64,000 bases of DNA from Streptomyces showdoensis. GTDB lineage: Bacteria; Actinomycetota; Actinomycetes; Streptomycetales; Streptomycetaceae. The notes below the pieces were generated by a model that was given only the letters and a program-made list of their open reading frames with translations, was not told the origin of the DNA and ran no database searches. The stretch lies in assembly GCF_039535475.1 (NCBI RefSeq), contig NZ_BAAAXG010000002.1, positions 186,001-250,000 on the forward strand, in the 5' to 3' direction. Below are positions 42,563 through 49,426 of the stretch, in pieces. Both the position numbers and the translations under genes were made by a program. How positions within the stretch are numbered: position 1 is the first letter of the stretch; every line of letters starts with the position of its first letter.

Positions 42563-42610
42563 GGGGTGGCGGCGGGCCGGGGGCGCACGCGGTTCCGCGC
42601 GGCGCTCGGT

Positions 42611-43285
42611 TCACGTACCGGGGCCGGCCGGGTCCCCGCCGTCCCCTCCCGGGCCGTCGCCCGCCCCGCCGTCGCCTCCCGGGCCGTCGCCCGCGCCGAA
42701 CGGGATCGCGTACACGAGGATCTGCCAGCCCAGAACACCTATGGCCAGGGCTTCGGCGACGGAGGCGGCCAGCATCGCGGACCCCCGGTCGTCGCCCAGC
42801 CAGAAGAGCACGAGTCCCGCCAGCGGGACCAGGCAGAAGGTGCTCAGGTCGACCAGGCACTGGATCAGCTTGCGGGAGCCGCGGCGCGCGTCCGCGCGGT
42901 GGGCCGTCTCCCACCCGAACAGTTCCCGGCCCGTCCGCGCCGTCCGCGCGGTCCCGTTCGCGGCCTCCGCGTCGAGCGCCGTGACCAGGCGCGGCCCCAG
43001 ATCGGTGCGGACGTAGCGCCCTATCGCGGAGATCTTCTCGTCGTTGACGAGGTAGGTCCACCCGAGGATCACGCACACCGGCGGCAGGGCGAGCAGCAGC
43101 AGCGGCGCCTTCGCCTGGGCCGCGGCCACGATGACCGCCGTGACCGCGGCCAGGGTCACGTACAGCAGGTTGTCGCGGAAACCGATCCGGACCTTCTGCT
43201 CCTCCTTGATCACCTGGTACTCGGTGACCAGAAGGTTCAGCCACGCCGGACCGTCGCCGGCCTGCTCCGGCCGCTCTGCTTGCAT
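42611..43285 (-). CDS. Four-helix integral membrane protein
   Basis: A 224-residue membrane protein with helices at about 40-56, 61-80, 141-163 and 171-195. Before the first helix it has the charged amphipathic segment EYQVIKEEQKVRIGFRDNLLY, and between the helix pairs a cytoplasmic loop of about 60 residues. The C-terminus is a GDGPGGDGG repeat. This organisation resembles membrane effectors of prokaryotic conflict systems, but I do not recognise a named family. It is divergent from the nucleosidase gene, only 66 bp apart, so they may share control. GGGGGGAA precedes the ATG. Confidence 0.8.
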   Translation of the reverse strand: MQAERPEQAGDGPAWLNLLVTEYQVIKEEQKVRIGFRDNLLYVTLAAVTAVIVAAAQAKAPLLLLALPPVCVILGWTYLVNDEKISAIGRYVRTDLGPRLVTALDAEAANGTARTARTGRELFGWETAHRADARRGSRKLIQCLVDLSTFCLVPLAGLVLFWLGDDRGSAMLAASVAEALAIGVLGWQILVYAIPFGAGDGPGGDGGAGDGPGGDGGDPAGPGT

Positions 43286-43339
43286 CGTTCCCCCCGATGG
43301 TTGTCCCTCAACTCCCTCCTCCCACAAAACAGTTCGCCC

Positions 43340-43351
43340 TACACTAGGTAT
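43340..43351 (+). promoter_or_regulatory. -10 element of a probably leaderless transcript
   Basis: TACACT at 43340-43345 is followed by six bases and then the ATG of the nucleosidase gene. A start site 6-7 nt after the -10 would coincide with the initiation codon, and no ribosome binding site is visible. No good -35 was found. Confidence 0.5.
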
Positions 43352-44404
43352 ATGTCGGATGTGCCGCTGGCTGTCGTCCTGACAGCACTGCCCGTTGAGT
43401 ACATGTCGGTCCGAGAGCACGCAGCAGTCGACGAGACCCGGGTCCACCGCCATGGCACCCGGGTCGAATGCGCTCGTCTGCTGGGCACGTCCTGGCGCGT
43501 CGGGCTGGTCGAGGCGGGCGTGGGATCCCGCACGACGGCCGTGCTGACCGAACGGCTCATCGAGTGGCTCGCCCCCCAGATGGTGATCTTCGTGGGCGTG
43601 GCGGGCGGCCTCAAGGACGACATCGACGTCGGCGACGTCGTCTTCGGCAACAAGGTGTACGGGATCCACGGCGGCAAGAGCACCCCCGAGGGCTTCCTGG
43701 TGCGTCCGCAGGCGTGGCACCTCTCGCACCCGCTGGACCAGGCGGTCCGTGCCGTCGTGCGCGAACGGCCGGGATCGCACCTCGGCGCGATCGCCTCCGG
43801 TGACGTGGTCCTGGCCGACGAGAGGTCGGCCGTCGCCGCGCACCTGCGAGCGCACTACAACGACGCCCTGGCCCTGGAGATGGAGGGCGTCGGCCTGGCG
43901 GAGGCCGCCCATCTGGCAGGCGGGCTGGACGCGGTCGTCGTACGCGGCATCAGCGACAAGGCGAACGCCGGGAAGACGGCCGCGGACGCCTCCGGGTCCC
44001 AGAAGACCGCCTCCGGCAGGGCCGCGGCGGCGATGGTGGCCCTCCTCGCCCTGCTCGAACCCCCGGCACCGCGGGGGGAGGCGTCGAGGCCCCCCGGCGA
44101 GGAGGCGCCGGACGCCCTCTCGCCGCTCGTGACCGACACCCTCGACTGGACCCTGCCCAAGCCGGAGCACGACCTGCTCCGTGCCATGGCGGCCCTCGCC
44201 CACCGGAACGGCGACGGCCGGCTCACGGCGGCGGCGGTCGCGTCGCTCGCCTCCGGGACGGTTCCCCGGCTCACCCGCGGAGAGGCGGAAGGGATTCTCC
44301 GCTCGCTCATCGGCCGCCGCTACGTGCGCAGGAGCCCCGGCGGCCGGCTGGAAGTCACGCAAGAAGGGCTCCAGGCCCTGGTTCGTAGGAGAGGGAACGA
44401 ATGA
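43352..44404 (+). CDS. Nucleoside phosphorylase/nucleosidase domain fused to winged helix
   Basis: A 350-residue protein. Residues 1-235 form a phosphorylase-superfamily (MTA/SAH nucleosidase-like) domain: VVLTALPVEYMSV, FVGVAGGLKDDIDVGDVV near 80-97, LEMEGVGLAEAA near 175-186 (the ribose-binding MEG motif) and VVRGISDKAN near 197-206 (catalytic Asp). After an acidic, proline-rich linker, residues about 265-350 form a winged-helix-like tail (LLRAMAALAHRNGDGRLTAA, ending LEVTQEGLQALV). Such nucleosidase domains with accessory domains occur as effectors or signal-sensing parts of bacterial conflict systems; metabolic nucleosidases lack this tail. It overlaps the next gene by ATGA. Confidence 0.85.
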   Translation: MSDVPLAVVLTALPVEYMSVREHAAVDETRVHRHGTRVECARLLGTSWRVGLVEAGVGSRTTAVLTERLIEWLAPQMVIFVGVAGGLKDDIDVGDVVFGNKVYGIHGGKSTPEGFLVRPQAWHLSHPLDQAVRAVVRERPGSHLGAIASGDVVLADERSAVAAHLRAHYNDALALEMEGVGLAEAAHLAGGLDAVVVRGISDKANAGKTAADASGSQKTASGRAAAAMVALLALLEPPAPRGEASRPPGEEAPDALSPLVTDTLDWTLPKPEHDLLRAMAALAHRNGDGRLTAAAVASLASGTVPRLTRGEAEGILRSLIGRRYVRRSPGGRLEVTQEGLQALVRRRGNE

Positions 44405-45849
44405 CCTACAAGCCCCGTACCTTCAGCATCTCCAACGTGTCCCGTTCGGCGGGCGAGGGTGTACTCGACATCCCCAGCCTCTCCGTTCTCCGCTACAAGA
44501 GTCCCGCCGTGCTGCTCAAGGAGTTCAAGGACACCTGGGGAGTGGACGCCAAGACCATCGCGCTGCCCGTCTCGGAGGCCGACGGCCTGCTGTACGAGAT
44601 CGACGGCCTGCGGGGCGTGCCGCTGTCGAGCCACGCCCAGCCGTCCCGCACGCTCAAGGGCTTCGAGGACGTGGTCGAGGAGTTCCTCAGGGCGAAGAAG
44701 GACATCATCCTGACCCTGTGCCCCACCATGGGCTACATCCCGGGCGAGGGCCTGAACATCTGCGACATCAGCGGCGTCATGTCCCCGCAGCCCTGCATCG
44801 CGAACCCGCGCTCCACGGAGGTGCTGGGCGCGATCCTGGGCACCGGCATCGACATCGTCCAGCAGGTCGCCTCCCGGAAGCCGGGCTACGGGCTCAAGGG
44901 GATCGCCATCGACGTCACCGACCTCTGGGGCATGAGCGGCCAGCTCGGCAGGGTCGAGGCGACCTGCTTCTGCACCGCGTGCGCGAACCACTTCGCCGTG
45001 ACCACCCCCGACCTGCTGAAGCACTTCAAGAACTTCCCGAATCCCTGGAGCCTCCTCCTGCGGCCCACGCCGACCGGGATCGACTTCTCCAGCGAGGTCC
45101 CCCCGGGCATCACCCCGGAGGAGATCGTCGGAATCGCCCGGCAGCGCAACTACATCGAGCAGTTCCCGAACTCGGAGCAGAACGAACTGCTCGGATACGC
45201 GAACCTCCTGCTGCGCTACATGCGCAGCAGGCAGTCCCTCACCCTCGGCGCGATCGGCGCCCTGTTCGACTACGCGACCCAGGGCCTGGACGAGAAGTTC
45301 ACCCGCATCCTCATCATGGAGGGCGAGACCTACGGCTGGACCTCCGGGATCTGGCTGGAGGACCTCGACAACGAGTTCCAGGACGAGGAGAACCGGAGCT
45401 TCGACGAGCTCTGGGTCAACATCACCACGGGGTACCTCCCGCAGAGCGTCCCCTACCGCGCGTACATGTGGCGTCGCAGCCGGTACACCATCAACAACTT
45501 CTTCGACCTGGCGGGAAGCCTGTCCAGCGCCTCGATGCGCGCCAACACGATGCTCAGCCAGATGAGCACCGAGGAGTGCCGGCGGCTGGTCGCCGACCGC
45601 TGGCAGCGCGTCCACGGCAGCGCCCTCAGTTCGCAGGCGGCCCTGGTCTCGCTCCCGGACCGGTCCGGCGACGGGGAGGCCGAGGCCGACGTCCGCCGCG
45701 GCTTCGTCGGCGTCGGACTGGACCGGGAGTTCGGCGACTGGTTCAGCGACCAGATGGTGATCCTGCCCAGCCGGGCGGACATCGCGCGCCCGACCGACTA
45801 CGACTTCTCGTCGATCCTGCGCAACATGCAGGGGAACAGCGGCAACTAG
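44401..45849 (+). CDS. Unknown protein with CxCxxC motif, TIM-barrel-like
   Basis: A 482-residue soluble protein of unknown function, with its ATG inside the nucleosidase stop (ATGA overlap). The N-terminal half alternates predicted strands and helices (KTIALPVSEADGLLYEIDG, KDIILTLCPTMGYI, GYGLKGIAIDVTDLWG), like a TIM barrel. C189, C191 and C194 in ATCFCTACANHF resemble the CFCxxCxxxF motif of uncharacterised glycosidase-like barrels and could bind a metal. Further cysteines lie at about 107, 121 and 132. The C-terminal half is helical and rich in aromatics. No signal peptide is seen. It ends at a strong terminator, so the pair forms one transcription unit. Confidence 0.8.
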   Translation: MTYKPRTFSISNVSRSAGEGVLDIPSLSVLRYKSPAVLLKEFKDTWGVDAKTIALPVSEADGLLYEIDGLRGVPLSSHAQPSRTLKGFEDVVEEFLRAKKDIILTLCPTMGYIPGEGLNICDISGVMSPQPCIANPRSTEVLGAILGTGIDIVQQVASRKPGYGLKGIAIDVTDLWGMSGQLGRVEATCFCTACANHFAVTTPDLLKHFKNFPNPWSLLLRPTPTGIDFSSEVPPGITPEEIVGIARQRNYIEQFPNSEQNELLGYANLLLRYMRSRQSLTLGAIGALFDYATQGLDEKFTRILIMEGETYGWTSGIWLEDLDNEFQDEENRSFDELWVNITTGYLPQSVPYRAYMWRRSRYTINNFFDLAGSLSSASMRANTMLSQMSTEECRRLVADRWQRVHGSALSSQAALVSLPDRSGDGEAEADVRRGFVGVGLDREFGDWFSDQMVILPSRADIARPTDYDFSSILRNMQGNSGN

Positions 45850-45865
45850 CCCCGCCCCCCCGCAG

Positions 45866-45909
45866 ACACACCGACCTCGCCGGTCCGCGGACCGGCGAGG
45901 TCGGTGTGT
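45866..45909. terminator. 44-bp perfect palindrome, strong terminator
   Basis: Two 22-bp arms with no unpaired loop base, centred between 45887 and 45888 (inner part CGGTCCGCGGACCG). It begins 17 bp after the stop of the CxCxxC gene. As RNA it makes an exceptionally stable hairpin. Confidence 0.85.
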
Positions 45910-46067
45910 GTCGTGCCCCGGCGCGGATCGCAGGGACCGGGCACGGCGGCGACCTCCGCCGTGAGCGGCGGTCGGGGGCCGGAGGCAACGCGGACGCCCG
46001 ATCCGACGTCTGCCTAGCGGAGAACGAACCGGGCGGACCGATCCCCCGGCATGAAAGGAGCCCACCG

Positions 46068-47009
46068 GTGCTCATAGGACTGCTGACCGCCGTCGCCGCC
46101 TCGATCTGTTACGGCACGGGATCCGTGCTGCAGGCGGTCGGCTCCCGCAAGTCCGCCCGGCGCGAGGCGGCCGCGGCGGGGCAGCTCACCCAGCACGGCG
46201 GGCCCAGCCTGTCGTCGACCGCGAAAGCCGCGATGACCTGGGAGTTCATCGTCGGCACGATCCTGGACTTCGTCGGCTTCGGGCTCGGCGCGCTCGCCGC
46301 CCGCATGCTCCCGCTGTTCCTCTCGCAGACCGTGATCAGCGCCAACCTGGTGATCACGGCGGTGCTCAGCGTGAAGCTGCTCGGCATCCGGCTGACCCGT
46401 GCGGAATGGACCTCGATCGGCGTGGTCTGCTCGGCTCTGGTGCTGCTCGCGACCGCGGCCGGCCCGGAGGGCAGCGGGCACACCCCGATCGCGACGCACT
46501 GGTGGCTGCTGGCGGTCTCGCTGCTGCTGATGGCCGGCGGCACCGTGCTCGTCCGGGTGCTCGGCGCCCGGGCGGCGATCCTCGCCGGCCTCCTGTCGGG
46601 TCTCGGCTTCGGCGCGCTCGGGGTCGGCGTGCGGATCCTGAACGGCATCGACCCCTTCGACCCGGCCGCGCTCCTGACGGACCCGGCGCTGTACGCGATC
46701 CTGGTGGCCGGCGTCGGCGGCATGTACCTGCACACCGTCGCCCTGCAGATCGGCTCGGTGAACGGGGCGACGGCCGCGCTCGTGGTCGGCGAGACCGTGC
46801 TGCCCGGGATGATCGGCGTGTGGTGGCTCGGCGACACCTCCCGCCCCGGCTTCGCCTGGCTGGCCGTCCTCGGCTTCGTGCTGGCGGTCGCGGGCGCCGT
46901 GGCGGTGGCCTGGTTCGGCGCCCCGGAGAGCCACGGCGCGGAACCCGGGCACCAGCCCGATCCCGCCCGCGCCCCGGAACCCGCGCACGCGACGACCGGC
47001 GGCCGCTGA
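46068..47009 (+). CDS. DMT/EamA-like membrane transporter
   Basis: A 313-residue integral membrane protein with about nine or ten hydrophobic helices and an internal repeat, matching the drug/metabolite transporter type. It starts at GTG 46068 (VLIGLLTAVAASICYGTGS) with AAAGGAG 7-8 nt upstream. A loop of about 25 residues after the first helix (SRKSARREAAAAGQL) is unusually charged. The tail is proline-rich. The substrate is unknown. Confidence 0.85.
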   Translation: MLIGLLTAVAASICYGTGSVLQAVGSRKSARREAAAAGQLTQHGGPSLSSTAKAAMTWEFIVGTILDFVGFGLGALAARMLPLFLSQTVISANLVITAVLSVKLLGIRLTRAEWTSIGVVCSALVLLATAAGPEGSGHTPIATHWWLLAVSLLLMAGGTVLVRVLGARAAILAGLLSGLGFGALGVGVRILNGIDPFDPAALLTDPALYAILVAGVGGMYLHTVALQIGSVNGATAALVVGETVLPGMIGVWWLGDTSRPGFAWLAVLGFVLAVAGAVAVAWFGAPESHGAEPGHQPDPARAPEPAHATTGGR

Positions 47010-47087
47010 GCCCGGCCGGCCGGCTGCGTGCGGTGCGGCCGGCCGAGGACGCTCTCCGGCCGGACGCGCGTCCGTCCCGGCGGCTCG

Positions 47088-47774
47088 TCAGGTGAGGACG
47101 TTGACGGCACGGGCGACCACGAGGCCGAGGATGAGCAGGGAGACGAGGGACTGGACGCCCATGGTGATCTTGGCCCAGGGTGCCAGGGGCATGACGTCGG
47201 TGGGGCTGAAGGCGGTGGCGTTGGTGAGCGCGAGGTAGAGGTAGTCGATGTAGCGGGGCCGCCAGTCGGCGCGGCTCAGCCGGGGGTCGAGCTGTTGGGG
47301 GAAGGCGAGCGCGGGGGCGGAGGGCATGCGGTGGAGCCGGGAGGCGGGTCCGCCGCTGTCGAGTTCGAAGTACAGCAGGGAGAAGGCGAGGACCGTGCCG
47401 GCCCACACCGTGCCGCCGGTCTGCAGCAGGCTGGTGGCGGAGCTGGTCTCCTTCCCGGCGTGGAGGATGTCGTCGACCAGTCGCACGGTCGACCAGACGG
47501 CGCTGAGGGCCAGCACGCCGACCAGGGCGATCGACAGGCTCCGCAGGGCGGCCGTACGCCGGTCGATGCGCCCCGGATCGCCGGCGATGAGCGCGAGCAG
47601 GAGCAGCCCCTCGATGGCGGGGAGCACCCATCGGGGTGCCAGTCGGAGGTCGTCGGGGAGCAGCACGGTCAGCACCATGGCGGCGACGACGGCCGCCGCC
47701 ATCGGCCATCGAGGCTCGCCCAGGGACTCGTCCGGTGCCGGGCTCTCGGTCGTCTGGGGGGTGCGTCCGGTCAC
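47088..47774 (-). CDS. Membrane protein with ion-channel-like C-terminus
   Basis: A 228-residue membrane protein with five or six hydrophobic helices. The C-terminal part, YLYLALTNATAFSPTDVMP, followed by a long hydrophobic helix, resembles the two-helix pore region of bacterial channels, with TNATAF in place of the potassium filter TVGYG. GTG 47774 begins VTGRTPQTTESP; the ribosome site is weak. Function is unknown. It converges with the DMT transporter gene. Confidence 0.7.
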   Translation of the reverse strand: MTGRTPQTTESPAPDESLGEPRWPMAAAVVAAMVLTVLLPDDLRLAPRWVLPAIEGLLLLALIAGDPGRIDRRTAALRSLSIALVGVLALSAVWSTVRLVDDILHAGKETSSATSLLQTGGTVWAGTVLAFSLLYFELDSGGPASRLHRMPSAPALAFPQQLDPRLSRADWRPRYIDYLYLALTNATAFSPTDVMPLAPWAKITMGVQSLVSLLILGLVVARAVNVLT

Positions 47775-47998
47775 GGTGGCGGGCCCTAACGGTCGAAGGC
47801 GGAGTGATGGCGCTGTCCTGCCCTCGGAAGGTATAGCCGCCGGGCGGGCGGGCGCCGGATCCCACGCGTGGTCCGCGGTGTCGCCGGGCCGCGTCGCGGT
47901 CGACGGTGGGGGAGGCCGGCAGCCGCGCGACGGGGCCGGGGACGGAACGCACCCCCCCCGCGGTCCACGTGTCCGCGGGGCGAGGAGGCAGCCGGAGG

Positions 47999-48841
47999 TC
48001 ACGCGTGCCGCCGCAGCGCGCGGGCGACGCGGGCGAGGTCGTCGTGGAGCAAGGGGCCGGCCAGAGCGCCGCCGAACACGACGACGCCCACGCCCACCAG
48101 CCAGGACTGGATCACGAGGACGGTCCCGAACGCTCCGTAGGCGACCGTGCCCGAGGCGATCAACGGGGAGAAGACGAGCCGGGAGAACCACCTGAGGCCG
48201 GTCAGCCCCACCATGGTCGCCACGGCTCCGGGCAGCAGGTCGCCCCAGGCGACCCGGCCGCCGAGCAGCATGCGCTGGGACCACCAGAAGAACAGGGTGC
48301 CCGCCACGGTGGTGACCGCGCCACGGGCCGGGGAGTCCCGCCACACGGGGGAGTTCGCGGACAGGAGGAGGAGTCCGGTGAGGGCGGCCAGCCACACCAC
48401 GTGGCGCCATCGGGCCCACCAGTGGTCCGGGGGGAGGCTCCAGATCCGTTCGTAGCCGGACTGCACGACCGTCGCGAAGGAGACGCCGAACACCGCGAGC
48501 ACGGCGAGGCCGAACGCCGTGGTGGCGTGCCATGCCCGGTCCGGTCGAGCGAACAGGTGCTCTATGTCGCCCTGAGCGGCCGCCGAGACACCGAGCCCGT
48601 CGCCCAGCCACTGGGCGAATCCGCGCCCGCTCGCCGGATTCGCCGCCGACACGACGATCAGCAGCGGCACCAGGGTCAGGAACCCCAGCGCGGCGAACGC
48701 GAGGGACCGCTCCCAGATGCCCACGGCACGGATCAGTGTCCACCGGTTGCCCGCGCGGACGCGGCGGATCGCACGGCCCGCCCTCCGGAAAGGCGACCGA
48801 CGCTCCGCACCACCGTGCGGGGGTCGCGGGTCAGGGCACAC
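47999..48841 (-). CDS. YihY/BrkB family membrane protein
   Basis: A 280-residue membrane protein with about six helices and an RNRWT-type basic N-terminus (RAGNRWTLIRAVGIWERSLA). The arrangement, LAFAALGFLTLVPLL then LFFWWSQRMLLGG and a C-terminal basic tail, fits the YihY/BrkB family (formerly called ribonuclease BN). GTG 48841 follows GGAGGACGGAG. The 224-bp gap to the next gene downstream shows nothing coding. Confidence 0.85.
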   Translation of the reverse strand: MCPDPRPPHGGAERRSPFRRAGRAIRRVRAGNRWTLIRAVGIWERSLAFAALGFLTLVPLLIVVSAANPASGRGFAQWLGDGLGVSAAAQGDIEHLFARPDRAWHATTAFGLAVLAVFGVSFATVVQSGYERIWSLPPDHWWARWRHVVWLAALTGLLLLSANSPVWRDSPARGAVTTVAGTLFFWWSQRMLLGGRVAWGDLLPGAVATMVGLTGLRWFSRLVFSPLIASGTVAYGAFGTVLVIQSWLVGVGVVVFGGALAGPLLHDDLARVARALRRHA

Positions 48842-49059
48842 GGCGCTCCGTCCTCCGCCGGTGCGGCGTGGCCCGGACCCTTCCGTTCCCGCGTGTCATG
48901 TCAGGCACCTCCGCCCGCCGGACCGCCGCACCGTCCGGTCCTCCTCCACGGTAGGTCGGCCGCCGCTCACGGAGCCAAGGTCCGGGGGTTCCGGGCCGCC
49001 CGTGCGCTGACGCCGGGGCGCTGACGCCGGGGCGTCGGGCGTCGGGCCGGCGGGCCGGA

Positions 49060-49084
49060 GCATGACCTTCCGCTCAGGGGGTAC
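49060..49084 (+). promoter_or_regulatory. Sigma-B-type promoter of csbD-like gene
   Basis: GCAT (49060-49063), 15 bp, then GGGTAC (49079-49084) fits the Streptomyces sigma-B consensus GNNT-N14-16-GGGTA(C/T). It is 61 bp upstream of the CsbD start. The surrounding 48842-49145 stretch has a duplicated cgctgacgccgggg unit near 49006-49034 and no gene. Confidence 0.7.
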
Positions 49085-49145
49085 GCGCCGCAACAGCGGT
49101 CGGTATCCGCACCGGTCGGTACCCGTCATCCGGGAGGCGAGCACC

Positions 49146-49328
49146 ATGGGAAAGCTGAAGGGCAAGGCCGAGCAGGTCAAGGGCAAGACGAAGGAAGAGA
49201 TCGGCTCGATGACCGACGACAGGACCCTGGAGATGAAGGGCAAGGCGCAGAAGGCCGAGGGACGGATCGAGGAGTCGGCGGCGGACGCCGCCGCGCGGAT
49301 GCGGAGGATCGCCGAGAAGAAGCGGTGA
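49146..49328 (+). CDS. CsbD-like general stress protein
   Basis: A 60-residue, highly charged protein: MGKLKGKAEQVKGKTKEE and EMKGKAQKAEGRIEESA carry the repeated KGKAxQxKG pattern of CsbD/YjbJ stress proteins. GGGAGG lies 7-8 nt before ATG 49146. The open frame extends upstream but without codon bias. The promoter is of sigma-B type and a strong hairpin follows the stop, so it is monocistronic. Confidence 0.92.
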   Translation: MGKLKGKAEQVKGKTKEEIGSMTDDRTLEMKGKAQKAEGRIEESAADAAARMRRIAEKKR

Positions 49329-49335
49329 CCGCCGC

Positions 49336-49380
49336 CCGGCGGGAGCGGGCACGGCTCACGGCCGTGCCCGCTCCCGCCGG
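49336..49380 (+). terminator. 20-bp-stem terminator after csbD
   Basis: A perfect 20-bp stem starting CCGGCGGGAGCGGGCACGGC with a 5-nt loop, eight bases after the csbD stop. It lies inside the open frame that leads into the phosphatase gene, so that protein must start downstream. Confidence 0.9.
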
Positions 49381-49426
49381 CTCGCCCGCCCCGACCACAG
49401 GAGGCACCGCCCCGCCCCGCCGTGCC

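Noticed and set aside
45866-45909. Palindrome as a phage attachment site or replication origin
   Set aside because: Position immediately after a gene stop and lack of integrase, tRNA or DnaA boxes fit a terminator better.
49325-49426. GTG 49325 as phosphatase start, overlapping the csbD stop
   Set aside because: A 20-bp-stem terminator lies within that extension and codon bias is poor, so a downstream ATG is preferred.
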